A DNA stretch of 64,000 bases from Ancylomarina subtilis (GCF_004217115.1 NZ_SHKN01000001.1:1-64000), one strand, 5' to 3'; shown: positions 8,110 through 17,278, counted from the stretch's first letter. A program made the numbers and translations. The notes: generated from the letters alone by a model not told the origin.

Positions 8110-8712
8110 ATGTTAAAAGATATTGATCAAGTTATTGGGAATCTCTTAGAGTTTTATGATTTTCGAGATAAAACAATTGTCTCGGTTGGAGCCGGAGGTG
8201 GGCAGTTTATAGCTTATGCATGTGAGGCCAAACAGGTTGTTGCAATCGATCATGATAAAAATGCATTGGATGCCTTAAGTGCCAATATCAAGAGGCTGGG
8301 TTTGTCCGAAAAATTCAGCTTGATTCATTCCGATTTTACTGATGTTGGGATTAAGGGGGATGTTGTTTTTTTTGAGTTTTGTTTACACGAAATGTCTGAA
8401 CCGAGACGATCGATTAATCATGCCTTTTTATTGGCTTCAGAGGTCATGATAGCTGATCATCATCCAGAATCGGATTGGGCTTATGTTGCTGATGAAGATG
8501 TCAAAGCACAAAACAGTTGGGCAGATGTTGAAGGTTTTTCTCTGAGATATGAGAGTTGTTTTGAGGCAGATCAGTATTTTGAAAATTACGATGAACTATA
8601 TGAAAAAGTAAATGTTCAGGGAGAGAATTCTATCAGAAGGATAGAAAAGTATAGAGCTTGCGAGCACTTTATTATACCAATGAAGTATCAGTTTGCATTG
8701 CTTGAAAGATGA
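8110..8712 (+). CDS. class I SAM-dependent methyltransferase
   Basis: 200 residues. The SAM-binding motif I is IVSVGAGGGQFIAYA (about residues 24-38), followed by an acidic residue at the end of strand 2 (VVAIDHDKNAL) and motif II/III regions (FSLIHSDFTD, GDVVFFEFCLHEM). The acceptor is not indicated by sequence; no known rRNA, tRNA or small-molecule family signature stands out. It is a single gene with a leader of about 150 bases, and the 277 bases downstream before galE hold no gene. Confidence 0.75.
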   Translation: MLKDIDQVIGNLLEFYDFRDKTIVSVGAGGGQFIAYACEAKQVVAIDHDKNALDALSANIKRLGLSEKFSLIHSDFTDVGIKGDVVFFEFCLHEMSEPRRSINHAFLLASEVMIADHHPESDWAYVADEDVKAQNSWADVEGFSLRYESCFEADQYFENYDELYEKVNVQGENSIRRIEKYRACEHFIIPMKYQFALLER

Positions 8713-8989
8713 ATGAGAAATCAGAAAATATAAACTGCATTTGTTTTAAATGATATTGTTTTTGAAATACACTTTCTCAAGTGAATCAGATTGAAGTTTT
8801 TCTAACGATTGCGTATGTTTGAGTCCAGTTTTATCAGACTTATGTTGGAAAGAATTCCATTTTTATAAGAAAAATTTAGAGAAATATTGTTTCTTTGACA
8901 TACTGTTTTAAGAGGTCTATTGTGTGGTGAAAATAAATAGGGCTGGAATTAAACACTGTTTTAAAAAGAACTCAAAAAAAACATGAAAC

Positions 8990-10015
8990 ATGAGTAAACA
9001 AATTCTTGTTACCGGTGGTACCGGTTTTATTGGATCGCATACGGTTGTTGAACTACAGAACAATGGTTATGAGGTGGTTATTGTAGATAATCTTTCGAAT
9101 TCGAAGATTGAAGTATTGGAACAGATTGAGGCAATCACAGGAGTGAGACCTAAATTCGAGGAGTTTGATTTGACGGATAAGCAGAAGGTCAATGATTTCT
9201 TTCAAAAGTATACCGACCTGGAGGCTATTATCCATTTTGCCGCTTCGAAAGCAGTTGGTGAATCGGTTGATAAACCATTGATGTATTATAATAACAACCT
9301 GAATTCATTGATGAATATCATGGCCTGCATGATTGATTATAAGGTGCCAAATTTGGTGTTCTCATCGTCGTGTACGGTTTATGGTCAGCCTGATAAGTTA
9401 CCTGTAACGGAGCAAACACCTCGTAAAGAAGCAGAATCACCATACGGGAACACAAAGAGTATCTGCGAAGATATCATTCGTGATACACTGAAGGCTTATC
9501 CGGAGTTGAAGGGGATTGCCTTGAGATATTTTAATCCAATTGGGGCACACGAAACAGCAAAGATTGGCGAATTGCCACTTGGAGTGCCCAATAATTTAAT
9601 CCCTTTCCTAACACAAACCGTGGCCGGTATTCGTCCCGAATTGAGTGTTTTTGGTGATGATTACAATACGCCTGACGGTTCGGCTATTCGTGATTACATT
9701 CATGTGGTGGATTTGGCTAAAGCTCATGTTGTGGCTATCGAACGTTTATTGAATGATAAGAACAAGGCCAATTGCGAGTATTTTAATGTAGGAACCGGAA
9801 ATGGTGTTTCTGTATTGGAGATTATTGAATCCTTCGAAAGAGCAACGGGTGAGAAAGTGCCTCATAAGATTGTCGCACGTCGTGCTGGTGATATTGAGCA
9901 GATTTATGCCGATACGACATATGCCAACGAAGAGTTGGGTTGGAAAGCACAAAGTTCCTTAGATGAAACTTTGCTTTCAGCCTGGAAATGGCAAAAGAAT
10001 ATTAGTGAGTCGTAA
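8990..10015 (+). CDS. galE: UDP-glucose 4-epimerase
   Basis: 341 residues, the usual length for this extended short-chain dehydrogenase. It interconverts UDP-glucose and UDP-galactose in the cytoplasm for galactose use and surface polysaccharide synthesis. NAD-binding motif TGGTGFIGSHTVVEL at residues 8-22, catalytic Ser in FSSSCTVYG, and the YxxxK pair in SPYGNTKSICEDI. The family segment RYFNPIGAHETAKIGE is present, as is the C-terminal RRAGDIEQIYADT. It has its own terminator at 10036-10068, so it is probably monocistronic. Confidence 0.95.
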   Translation: MSKQILVTGGTGFIGSHTVVELQNNGYEVVIVDNLSNSKIEVLEQIEAITGVRPKFEEFDLTDKQKVNDFFQKYTDLEAIIHFAASKAVGESVDKPLMYYNNNLNSLMNIMACMIDYKVPNLVFSSSCTVYGQPDKLPVTEQTPRKEAESPYGNTKSICEDIIRDTLKAYPELKGIALRYFNPIGAHETAKIGELPLGVPNNLIPFLTQTVAGIRPELSVFGDDYNTPDGSAIRDYIHVVDLAKAHVVAIERLLNDKNKANCEYFNVGTGNGVSVLEIIESFERATGEKVPHKIVARRAGDIEQIYADTTYANEELGWKAQSSLDETLLSAWKWQKNISES

Positions 10016-10035
10016 ACTCAATGATAAATAATTTC

Positions 10036-10068
10036 AACGCCTGTCATTTGTTTGACAGGCGTTTTTAT
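10036..10068 (+). terminator. rho-independent terminator of galE
   Basis: CGCCTGTCA pairs with TGACAGGCG over nine bases with a six-base loop and is followed by TTTTTATTTTTTTG. It lies 20 bases after the galE stop. An ORF could be opened at 10052 inside this hairpin, which is one reason the next gene is started at 10127. Confidence 0.9.
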
Positions 10069-10126
10069 TTTTTTGTTTTGGTATCATAATAAAAATATCT
10101 TATTAAATTTATGTGAATTTAATAAG

Positions 10127-10342
10127 ATGAATATGTTCGTTTACTTATCTGTATTAGCCTTGCATCTTTATGTAATTATTGATGCTTTTTCTAATATGAG
10201 AGAAAGACAAGGCGTTTTTAGGTTAATATTAGCATTTATACCTCCCATAATTGGTCCACTTGTTTACCTGTTGACGCAAAAAAAGACCGATAGTTTGAAT
10301 CGGAGACGATCTTATATGCAGGGAAAAAGAAGGTTTTCCTAA
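10127..10342 (+). CDS. small two-helix membrane protein, PLDc_N-like
   Basis: 71 residues from ATG 10127, selected because the longer frame begins inside the galE terminator. Two hydrophobic helices (FVYLSVLALHLYVIIDAF, residues ~4-21, and LILAFIPPIIGPLVYLLT, ~32-49) followed by a basic tail RRRSYMQGKRRF. The second helix with PPIIGPLVYLL resembles the short phospholipase D N-terminal membrane domain that occurs alone in many bacteria. Function is unknown. The gene is followed after 43 bases by another unknown gene on the same strand. Confidence 0.55.
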   Translation: MNMFVYLSVLALHLYVIIDAFSNMRERQGVFRLILAFIPPIIGPLVYLLTQKKTDSLNRRRSYMQGKRRFS

Positions 10343-10385
10343 ACATTTATATTGAGTAAAGCATGATATTTTAATAGAAAGAAAG

Positions 10386-11012
10386 ATGGAAGAAGATAAA
10401 ACAGCTATTGAAGAACTGAAAGCCTTTGCAAAAAGAACAAATAGAATAATTGATTTTAAGGATGAAACTTATAAAGCAAGTGGAATAAATCCTCGTAATC
10501 TGGTTAAACAGCATGTTATAATATCCGGATCGGATAATGATGAAGCTTATTTTGTAAATTATTGCGATATGGCGGGTATAGGAGATCGTGCCATGTATAG
10601 TGGTTTCTTTTTTCCAATTGCGTTTCCTGCATCAACACTGATTAAGGTTCGTCAGAAGAATATTCTGGATAAGGTGAATCCATTTTTCAGGAAGAGTGAA
10701 TTTACAACCCAGTCGAAGCAATTTGATTCTAACGTTTTTATTGAAGAGAATGATGAACGCTCAGCAGGAAAACTGTTTTACAGCCAGAGTACACAGGCTT
10801 TAATTCTTGAAATTTTTGATTTGGATCCCAGAATTAAACTTTGTGTTAACCATATTAATGTGGATGTCGTTTCTGAACTGAAAAATAAATCCACATTGGG
10901 CGTTTATATAACAGAACAATGGTTACTTGACGAAAAACTTATTGAAAGACTCTACCAACTGATTGAGAAATTAAGAACGAAGCTGCATATTGCACATGAA
11001 ATTAATTTTTGA
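10386..11012 (+). CDS. hypothetical cytoplasmic protein
   Basis: 208 residues with no signal peptide and no convincing membrane helix. It reads as a soluble mixed alpha/beta protein with a central FVNYCDMAGIGDRAMYSGFFFP segment and a C-terminal amphipathic helix (LIERLYQLIEKLRTKLHIA). I do not recognise the family. It resembles the layout of proteins in which a short N-terminal helix leads into a beta-rich domain. It may be cotranscribed with the small membrane protein 43 bases upstream. Confidence 0.5.
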   Translation: MEEDKTAIEELKAFAKRTNRIIDFKDETYKASGINPRNLVKQHVIISGSDNDEAYFVNYCDMAGIGDRAMYSGFFFPIAFPASTLIKVRQKNILDKVNPFFRKSEFTTQSKQFDSNVFIEENDERSAGKLFYSQSTQALILEIFDLDPRIKLCVNHINVDVVSELKNKSTLGVYITEQWLLDEKLIERLYQLIEKLRTKLHIAHEINF

Positions 11013-11156
11013 AGCAGAGCGCTTGATATTAAGAGAATTCTTAGTGTGTCAGATGCAAAAGAATATACAAAGATGTGGTCGTGAGGCTGCATCTTTTTTT
11101 GATTATAGTCTTGATTTTCATAAATTTGATAGACTATGTATCTATATGTTGAAACG

Positions 11157-11948
11157 ATGAAAACTTTTCTCCAAATCTTATTTCTTTTAAGTCTAAACTT
11201 ATCACTTTTCGCACAAGACTGTTATACTGAGGCCACTCAGGAAAATATAAAGTCGGATTATTGTCAATTATGGCAGGAGAGAACTTTTCAAGGGACAATT
11301 GGAGAGGATAATCAACGAATAGAGATTCGTTTTGTTGAGATTGCCAAAGATTCAGAATCTCACTTTAAGTATCATGTCAAGGGGAAATCGAGAGTAAAGA
11401 ATCATGTTTGCAATTTTCAGGGGACGATGCTCATCGACCAAATTATGCTACTTGATGAAGAAAGACGAGATTGTAATGAGCCAGATCTTTCCGAAGGTAT
11501 TATCTATGGGACATACGTCCTGAACGAGAGTCCGGATGAAAACCATGCCGGGCAATTTACGGGTGATTTTAAAAGTATGTTTGATCAGTCGCCCTATGGA
11601 TTTAAACTAAATACGGCCTGGTTTGGTCAGGATGGGTTTAATTCTTTTATGGGAACATGGGAGAGTTACATCAATACGGATTCGGGCTATTGTGCATGGA
11701 GTCTTCAAATTCCGCCATCTAAAAAAGAGAATTTGTTTAAACATTACGATGAAGAATTTTATTTGTTCAATTCCAAATATCTGAATAAAGGTTGGAAGAC
11801 TTATGTGCTTGCGAACCTGAACACATTTTTAAAAGTTCCCAAAAACTTTGAAACAAATGAGACTCGGTCTGAATCAGACTTTATGGAATTCTCAGAAGAT
11901 GAGATCAGCAAGGCTGTAGAAGCTGAGAATATAGTCTGGTGGAATTAA
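11157..11948 (+). CDS. secreted protein of unknown function
   Basis: 263 residues from ATG 11157, which places the signal peptide (MKTFLQILFLLSLNLSLFAQ) at the N-terminus; an in-frame ATG at 11136 would put seven residues before it. The mature protein begins with Cys-containing DCYTEATQ and has repeated beta-strand-like stretches (GTIGEDNQRIEIRFVEIA, YHVKGKSRVKNHVCNFQGTM, FMGTWESYINTDSGYCAWSLQIP). Probably a periplasmic protein with disulfides; no family assigned. It stands alone between two unrelated genes. Confidence 0.55.
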   Translation: MKTFLQILFLLSLNLSLFAQDCYTEATQENIKSDYCQLWQERTFQGTIGEDNQRIEIRFVEIAKDSESHFKYHVKGKSRVKNHVCNFQGTMLIDQIMLLDEERRDCNEPDLSEGIIYGTYVLNESPDENHAGQFTGDFKSMFDQSPYGFKLNTAWFGQDGFNSFMGTWESYINTDSGYCAWSLQIPPSKKENLFKHYDEEFYLFNSKYLNKGWKTYVLANLNTFLKVPKNFETNETRSESDFMEFSEDEISKAVEAENIVWWN

Positions 11949-12075
11949 CCTTTTCAATCTGCTTATCAATTAAAACAATATTGATTCGTCATGCCGCAGA
12001 AAGATTATTAAATGCCTTTCGCTATCTTTATTGAGAGTCAAAACAAAGACATCATAATTAGAAAAGAGACATTTT

Positions 12076-12615
12076 ATGAGAAAACATATTATAGCATTCG
12101 GAGCAAGTAACAGCACAAAATCAATCAACAGAATTTTGGCACAGTATGCATCGAAAGAATTGAAAAATATAGATTTCGAATTATTGGATTTGAATGATTT
12201 TGAAATGCCAATTTATAGTGCAGACAGGGAAGATGAGTCCGGTATACCCGACTTGGCACATCAGTTTAAAGCGCTCATTCGAGATGCTGATGGTATCCTT
12301 ATTTCTTTTGCAGAGCACAATGGAGCTTATTCAGCAGCCTTCAAAAATATATACGACTGGGTATCCAGAATCGAATCGAATGTGTGGGGAGATAAACCGA
12401 TGCTTTTGATGGCGACCTCGCCGGGAGCCTATGGCGGAAAATCAGTTTTGGCTATAGCTATTGCAAGATACGAGCGTGCTAATACTCAACCGATTTTTAG
12501 ATTTTCGTTACCTTCTTTTTATGAGAATTTTTCGAATGAAGAGGGAATTAAAGATGCTGAATTATTAAAAGAGTTTAGAATACAACTGAATCATTTTGAA
12601 AAAGCATTGTCATGA
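12076..12615 (+). CDS. NADPH-dependent FMN reductase family protein
   Basis: 179 residues, flavodoxin-like fold. The N-terminal phosphate-binding loop is IIAFGASNSTKSINRILAQY (about 4-23). The middle motif FAEHNGAYSAAFKNIYDWVSR and LLMATSPGAYGGKSVLAIA are the signature stretches of the NAD(P)H:FMN/quinone reductases of the chromate/azo-reductase type. It probably reduces quinones or flavins in the cytoplasm. Its stop overlaps the start of the pterin dehydratase gene by four bases (ATGA), indicating translational coupling. Confidence 0.85.
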   Translation: MRKHIIAFGASNSTKSINRILAQYASKELKNIDFELLDLNDFEMPIYSADREDESGIPDLAHQFKALIRDADGILISFAEHNGAYSAAFKNIYDWVSRIESNVWGDKPMLLMATSPGAYGGKSVLAIAIARYERANTQPIFRFSLPSFYENFSNEEGIKDAELLKEFRIQLNHFEKALS

Positions 12616-12938
12616 ACCATTTGTCTAAAAAGAAGTGTACGCCTTGTCAGGGTGGAATCCCACCACTTGGCGAAACTGAAATCAATCCATATCTGATTAG
12701 ACTTGCCAATTGGCAAGTGATTGAACAGCATCATTTATTGAAATCATTTACATTTCCTGATTTTAAATCTGCTTTAGCTTTTGTTAATCAAATTGGCGTA
12801 CTGGCCGAAGAGGAAAATCACCATCCCAATATTAATTTTACCTGGGGAAAAGTTGAGGTTTCAATCTGGACCCATAAAATTGATGGATTACACGAAAATG
12901 ATTTTATATTGGCAGCTAAAATAGATCGACTTTTGTAG
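12612..12938 (+). CDS. phhB: pterin-4a-carbinolamine dehydratase
   Basis: 108 residues, normal for the family. Conserved core EEENHHPNINFTWGKVEVSI and THKIDGLHENDFILAAKID carry the three histidines used for dehydration of 4a-hydroxytetrahydropterin. The enzyme recycles tetrahydropterin, normally with an aromatic amino-acid hydroxylase; no hydroxylase gene is in the window. The N-terminal KKKCTPCQGG motif with two cysteines is common in bacterial members. Coupled to the upstream flavin reductase gene by a 4-base overlap. Confidence 0.88.
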   Translation: MNHLSKKKCTPCQGGIPPLGETEINPYLIRLANWQVIEQHHLLKSFTFPDFKSALAFVNQIGVLAEEENHHPNINFTWGKVEVSIWTHKIDGLHENDFILAAKIDRLL

Positions 12939-12977
12939 GAGGTTTTAAATTAACACATATATAATTTTAGGCATAAA

Positions 12978-13310
12978 ATGGTGAAACTATTTTCATACGG
13001 CACCCTTCAGTTTGAGAGGGTACAGTTAGATACATTCGGACGAATTTTAACAGGTAAAAAAGACGTGTTAAGAAGCTATACCTTATCAGAAATTAGAATT
13101 ACTGATCCCAATGTCATAAAATCAAGTGGTACAGATATGCATCCTATGCTTGAATATACAGGAGATGAAAAGGATTTTGTAGAAGGAACAATATTTGAGT
13201 TGACTGATAAAGAGTTATTGATGGCCGATAGTTATGAAGTAGATGACTATAAAAGAAGTGAATTGATATTTGCATCAGGCGAATCTGGCTATGCCTACCT
13301 AAAGAAATAA
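12978..13310 (+). CDS. gamma-glutamylcyclotransferase-like (AIG2) protein
   Basis: 110 residues. The signature LFSYGTLQFERVQLDTFGR at the N-terminus is the substrate-loop YGTLR/Q motif of the AIG2/GGCT family, and the later FVEGTIFELTDKELLMADSYE provides the expected acidic residue region. Bacterial members act on gamma-glutamyl amines or have unassigned roles. It lies 39 bases after phhB and 25 before the phzF gene and is probably in the same operon. Confidence 0.8.
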   Translation: MVKLFSYGTLQFERVQLDTFGRILTGKKDVLRSYTLSEIRITDPNVIKSSGTDMHPMLEYTGDEKDFVEGTIFELTDKELLMADSYEVDDYKRSELIFASGESGYAYLKK

Positions 13311-13335
13311 GAATTTATCCTTAATAAACGTTACA

Positions 13336-14124
13336 ATGAAATTAGATCTTTATCAGATAGATGCTTTCACGGATGAACTTTTTGCAGGGAATCCGGCCTG
13401 CGTGGTTCCCCTTAAAAATTGGTTGCCGGATGAGCTTTTATTTAAAATAGCAAAAGAAAATGCCGTACCCGAAACGGCATTTTTTATTATAAAAGAAGAA
13501 AAGGTGCATTTGCGCTGGTTTACTCCTGATGTGGAGATGGATTTATGTGGTCATGCAACTTTGGCAAGTGCTCATGTTTTGAAAGAGATTCTGAAATATC
13601 CCAAGGATGAAATCGTTTTTGAAAGCCTTAGTGGAGAATTGAAAGTCAAAGCAGAAAATGGGCTTTATACGCTTGACTTCCCAAGGAGAAAACCCGTTGA
13701 AGCGGAATTGCCACAAATTATTGAGGCGGCTTTAAATCTTCAGCCCCAAAAGGTTTTGAAGGCAAGGGATTACGTTTTGGTTTATGAAAATGAATCAGAT
13801 ATTCAGAATATTAAAATAGACAGGCCGATTTTCGATCAAATTAACCTCGATCCGGGTGGTGTTATTGTAACGGCAAAAGGAAATCATTGCGATTTTGTAT
13901 CCCGCTTTTTTACCCCTCAGGCTTCTATCTTGGAAGATCCGGTAACGGGATCAGCGCATTGTTCATTGACCCCATACTGGAGTGAACAATTGAATAAAAA
14001 AGAGATGAATGCTAAACAAATATCAGAGCGGGGAGGGCAGTTGTTTTGTGTCGATTTAGGAGATCGTATTTTGCTTCGTGGGAGAGCTAAAACCTATTCG
14101 GTTGGTTCGCTATGGACAGAATGA
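13336..14124 (+). CDS. PhzF-family isomerase
   Basis: 262 residues, the usual size of the PhzF/diaminopimelate-epimerase-like fold. N-terminal motif IDAFTDELFAGNPACVVPL, catalytic-type Glu in NAVPETAFF, LRWFTPDVEMDLCGHATLASAHV, and the second-half loop EDPVTGSAHCSLTPYW are all conserved. Family members isomerise small acids, but most copies outside phenazine clusters have unknown substrates, and no phenazine genes are here. Last gene of the probable 12076-14124 operon; the hairpin at 14161 ends it. Confidence 0.85.
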   Translation: MKLDLYQIDAFTDELFAGNPACVVPLKNWLPDELLFKIAKENAVPETAFFIIKEEKVHLRWFTPDVEMDLCGHATLASAHVLKEILKYPKDEIVFESLSGELKVKAENGLYTLDFPRRKPVEAELPQIIEAALNLQPQKVLKARDYVLVYENESDIQNIKIDRPIFDQINLDPGGVIVTAKGNHCDFVSRFFTPQASILEDPVTGSAHCSLTPYWSEQLNKKEMNAKQISERGGQLFCVDLGDRILLRGRAKTYSVGSLWTE

Positions 14125-14160
14125 TAGGAGACTTCTCTTTGAAAAAATCATTAAAAACTT

Positions 14161-14200
14161 AAACGGCCCCAAAGCGTTATCATTCTTTGGGGCTGTTTCT
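14161..14200. terminator. bidirectional terminator
   Basis: AAACGGCCCCAAAG pairs with CTTTGGGGCTGTTT around a ten-base loop. It lies between the converging phzF-like gene and the ankyrin-phosphoesterase gene, with T-rich sequence on the right and A-rich on the left, so it can serve both strands. Confidence 0.85.
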
Positions 14201-14217
14201 TGAATTAGATGATTTGC

Positions 14218-15606
14218 TTAGTTTAACAAGGTTTTATTACCATCCTCGGTCAGACTATAGAATTTCCCATCTTCAATCAGCAGGGCTTGGTTGGGGATTG
14301 AATCTTCAGCCAGTGGAATGTTAACATCTATGATTCTGCCATTAAAAGAAGCACTAAGTTCATCGTTTTCGGTATGACCAACAACAATTATGGAAACCTT
14401 AAGAGCTTTAAGAATAGGAGTTAGTTCCTGCCCGGTGATTTTTTTGTATTGAGATCGATCCATAAAATAGCCACGGTACCAGAATGGACCAAAGCTTTTT
14501 AAAATTTGCTGCAGCTTGTCCTGATTATTAGGATTGCTCCCGGAAATCAAATACTGTCTCATCAGTTTGTTTATCTCCTCTGGGCTCATTCTGGAATCGA
14601 TTTGTTTTTGTGAGATACCCCCATGAACAAAGAGTACATCATTTATTTTGGTCATCGAATTCTTGGATCGCAACCATTCGCCCAATACCGAATTGGGATG
14701 AAACAAGGCATTGTAATCCAGCCCTAGATTGTTGCACAGGTTTTTGTACGCACGGGCAATATACCTGTTATCCTTGTTCAGTACCATCAATTCATGATTC
14801 CCGAAGCTAATATGCACTTTCCCTCCGGCTTTGTCAGCTTCCTGCTCTAGTTTGTAAATCAGCCAAAGTGCTTCGGTTACTTTCTGACCTCTATCAAAGA
14901 TATCGCCTACAAAAACAAGATGTCCCTTTCCCCAGCTCCATTTTAGTTGCTTGTCGATCACGCCATGAGCTTGCAGGTTACTTATCATTCTGTCGTACTG
15001 ACCATGAATATCACCTAAAACAAATATGGGTTCTTGAGTGTTGAATTCCCATTTAGGAGTTTTGGTATTTCTGATAGTGTAGGTCGTCGTGTCCCCATCC
15101 CAACCTTTAAATTCGTTTACTCCTCTAGCGATAGTTTTGCCAGTCATGTAAGTCTTACAACTGAGAGAATCGTGTTTTAAATAATAGGCGTAAAGTCCAT
15201 TCTCAGTCCAATCAACAAAAGGTCCATCGCTTAAATTGGATAAGCCCTTTTTATAAACCACAGCACCATTCTTCAGAAGTAAATGTACGATCTCATCATT
15301 ATCGGCTTTTATGGCATAATTCAAGGGGGTGTAGCCTTGTGTATCCGTTAGATTGATGTCGCAGCCCTTTTTTATTAAGGCTTTTGCGATTTGTGGTAAA
15401 GCGCGTTTGGCTGCCCAGTGAATGGGGGCTAAACCCAATGAGTCTTGCTCATTTAAATTGTTAAGATGATCAATTATCTGAAGTGCACTTTCAGTCTGGC
15501 GGTTATCGATGGTTTGAATTAAATCAGATGTGTCTTGGTTTGTTGTGCACGAGATTGTGAATAAGAGGCATGAAAAGAGGAATCCTTTGTAAAGTGTTTT
15601 TAACAT
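14218..15606 (-). CDS. lipoprotein with ankyrin repeats and calcineurin-like phosphoesterase
   Basis: 462 residues from the ATG at 15606, chosen because it starts the lipoprotein signal (MLKTLYKGFLFSCLLFTISC, lipid Cys in TISC); an upstream ATG at 15642 would bury it. Residues ~35-125 hold three ankyrin repeats (DSLGLAPIHWAAKRALPQIA, DTQGYTPLNYAIKADNDEIV). The C-terminal half is a metallophosphoesterase: GDIHGQYDRMI, GDIFDRGQKVTE, GNHELMVLN, later VHGG and VVGHTE, i.e. all five metal-ligand motifs of the Shewanella/serine-threonine phosphatase-like type. Probably a periplasm-facing protein phosphatase; ankyrins would select the partner. Confidence 0.85.
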   Translation of the reverse strand: MLKTLYKGFLFSCLLFTISCTTNQDTSDLIQTIDNRQTESALQIIDHLNNLNEQDSLGLAPIHWAAKRALPQIAKALIKKGCDINLTDTQGYTPLNYAIKADNDEIVHLLLKNGAVVYKKGLSNLSDGPFVDWTENGLYAYYLKHDSLSCKTYMTGKTIARGVNEFKGWDGDTTTYTIRNTKTPKWEFNTQEPIFVLGDIHGQYDRMISNLQAHGVIDKQLKWSWGKGHLVFVGDIFDRGQKVTEALWLIYKLEQEADKAGGKVHISFGNHELMVLNKDNRYIARAYKNLCNNLGLDYNALFHPNSVLGEWLRSKNSMTKINDVLFVHGGISQKQIDSRMSPEEINKLMRQYLISGSNPNNQDKLQQILKSFGPFWYRGYFMDRSQYKKITGQELTPILKALKVSIIVVGHTENDELSASFNGRIIDVNIPLAEDSIPNQALLIEDGKFYSLTEDGNKTLLN

Positions 15607-15808
15607 GTGACGGTTTTTAGTTGGTTGTTTAAGTTTAGTCACTTTAATACATTAAATGTTTAAAAAAGCGCAATGCAAGAATAATGAATCTATTTTATGA
15701 TCCCTACTGTAGATCGATATTTGATTTCTGAATATTTCATCTTATATGTTTTACATGTTAATATTTTAACAAATATTCATATAACTGTTTTTTATTCTTA
15801 AAATATTG

Positions 15809-15816
15809 TAGTTTTG
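15809..15816 (+). promoter_or_regulatory. promoter -7 element for riboswitch 1
   Basis: TAGTTTTG fits the Bacteroidota -7 consensus TAnnTTTG and stands immediately upstream of the riboswitch aptamer, as the corresponding elements do at 29867 and 32561. A T-rich block at 15787-15795 lies at the distance expected of the -33 element but is not a clean TTTG. Confidence 0.55.
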
Positions 15817-15819
15817 TCC

Positions 15820-16012
15820 TGCTGATTTAGGTTTTCAGCCTTCGGGCTGATTAAAGGGAATCCGGTGTGAATCCGGTACTGTCCCCGCAGCTGTAATTCC
15901 TGGCCCTTATGGGTGATGCTTATGGAAAATGACCACTGTTTCGTGATATCGGGATGGGAAGGTTTTCATAGGTGGGATAAGTCAGAATACCTGCCTGTTA
16001 TCAGAAATTAAA
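15820..16012 (+). promoter_or_regulatory. cobalamin riboswitch 1
   Basis: Contains the class-defining segments in order: AAAGGGAATCCGGTGTGAAT (about 15853), the B12-box-like CCCCGCAGCTGTAA, ACCACTG, GGGATGGGAAGG, and AGTCAGAATACCTGCC (15979-15995), closed by CTGAT (15821) pairing with ATCAG (16000). In this class adenosylcobalamin usually turns expression off. It precedes the two binding lipoproteins, chelatase, CbiZ-like and nitrogenase-like genes, so that whole unit should rise when cobalamin is low. No separate terminator hairpin is obvious, so control may act on translation. Confidence 0.93.
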
Positions 16013-16087
16013 CATAAAACTTCGGGGAGAAAGTTGTAATTGTATGGTTTCATATGCTTACTCTGTTCTTTCCGGCAATTGAAGCAT

Positions 16088-17269
16088 ATGCAAAAGATCG
16101 TATTATTCATCTTTGTTATTCTGGTAGGCGGAGGATTTACCAGTTGTAAACACAAGATCAAGAAGCCACAGACAGAATCCACTCTGACTGCACAGAAGAC
16201 AAAATCAATTAAGGCATTTAGTCCCGATATCCATTATGCCAAAGGCTTTCGGATAAAGCCCTTTGAGGGAGGGCAGATTATTGAATTGCTCAACCCATGG
16301 AAAGAAGGGGAGATTTCTCAGTGCTATTGCGTTTTGGACTCTCTATCCAAAGTCCCTGCTAATTTACCTAAAAATTGTATTAAGGTTCGTCGTCCTATTA
16401 ATAAAATAGCGATTCTCTCATCGACTCATGTTGAACCTCTTAATATGCTGCATAGTCTCGATGTCGTTAGTTTGGTTAGCAATGGTAAGGTTATAAACAA
16501 TGCTTATCTGAAAGAAAGAATCAAAACGGCTAAACTTACTGATTTGAAAACAACAGGCATGTCAAGACCCGATGCCGAGAGCTTGTTGGAAGGGGATCCT
16601 GATTTGGTTTTTGTTTCTGGATTCAAGAGTATCTCTCCTGAGGAAAAAAGGATGATGGATATTGGTCTTAAGCTTTGTTTTGTTTCTGAATGGATGGAAG
16701 CCTGTCCTTTGGCACGAGCCGAATGGATTAAGTTTTTTGCAGTCTTTTTGGGAAAAGATCAGGAGGCAGATCAAGCCTTTGATGAAGTTGTGAAATCATA
16801 CCTCAAAGCCCGTGAATTGGCAAAACAAGTAAATAACTTACCCACAGTATTGCTGAATTACAATTTTCGTGGAACTTGGTATGTACCTGGAGGAGATAGC
16901 TATGTGGCACGATTGGTGAAGGATGCCGGGGCTGATTATTATTGGAAAAGAGAAAAGAAGACTGGCTCTTTACCTATGAGTTTCGAATGTGTTCTCGATA
17001 AGCAGCAGGATGCTGACTTTTGGCTAAATCCGGGAGCTGTCAACTCATTAAGCGAATTGAGTAATATGGATAAACGTTATTTAATGTTCGACGCTTTTAA
17101 TCAGAAGCAGGTGTTTAATAATAATAAGCGATTAGGACCCGGTGGAGGTAACGATTGGTGGGAAAGTGGCGTGATGCATCCTGATATCATTCTTAAAGAC
17201 ATGATCTGTATTTTTCATCCCGAATTATTACCCAATCACGATTTATATTACTTCAGAAAATTATTGTAA
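16088..17269 (+). CDS. corrinoid/metal-chelate binding lipoprotein (BtuF/FepB-like), copy 1
   Basis: 393 residues from ATG 16088; the longer frame opens only from TTG at 16040. Lipoprotein signal MQKIVLFIFVILVGGGFTSC with lipid Cys at residue 19. The mature part has the two-lobe fold of class III periplasmic binding proteins (IAILSSTHVEPLNMLHSLD, DPDLVFVSGFKSISPEEKR, ADYYWKREKKTGSLPMSFE). The WMEACPLARAEWIKFFA helix is typical of the iron-siderophore/cobalamin set. First gene after riboswitch 1, with a tandem paralogue 9 bases downstream. No permease or ATPase gene is present, so it depends on a transporter elsewhere or hands ligand to the chelatase system. Ligand unknown. Confidence 0.82.
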   Translation: MQKIVLFIFVILVGGGFTSCKHKIKKPQTESTLTAQKTKSIKAFSPDIHYAKGFRIKPFEGGQIIELLNPWKEGEISQCYCVLDSLSKVPANLPKNCIKVRRPINKIAILSSTHVEPLNMLHSLDVVSLVSNGKVINNAYLKERIKTAKLTDLKTTGMSRPDAESLLEGDPDLVFVSGFKSISPEEKRMMDIGLKLCFVSEWMEACPLARAEWIKFFAVFLGKDQEADQAFDEVVKSYLKARELAKQVNNLPTVLLNYNFRGTWYVPGGDSYVARLVKDAGADYYWKREKKTGSLPMSFECVLDKQQDADFWLNPGAVNSLSELSNMDKRYLMFDAFNQKQVFNNNKRLGPGGGNDWWESGVMHPDIILKDMICIFHPELLPNHDLYYFRKLL

Positions 17270-17278
17270 GCTATTGCT

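Noticed and set aside
10052-10126. N-terminal extension of the small membrane protein at 10127
   Set aside because: This segment contains half of the galE terminator hairpin and low-complexity sequence.
14218-15606. Diadenosine tetraphosphatase ApaH
   Set aside because: The phosphoesterase motifs are shared, but the ankyrin repeats and lipoprotein signal place it in the envelope, outside the ApaH group.
16040-16087. Upstream start (TTG) for binding lipoprotein 1
   Set aside because: It would place 16 residues before a perfect lipoprotein signal that begins at ATG 16088.
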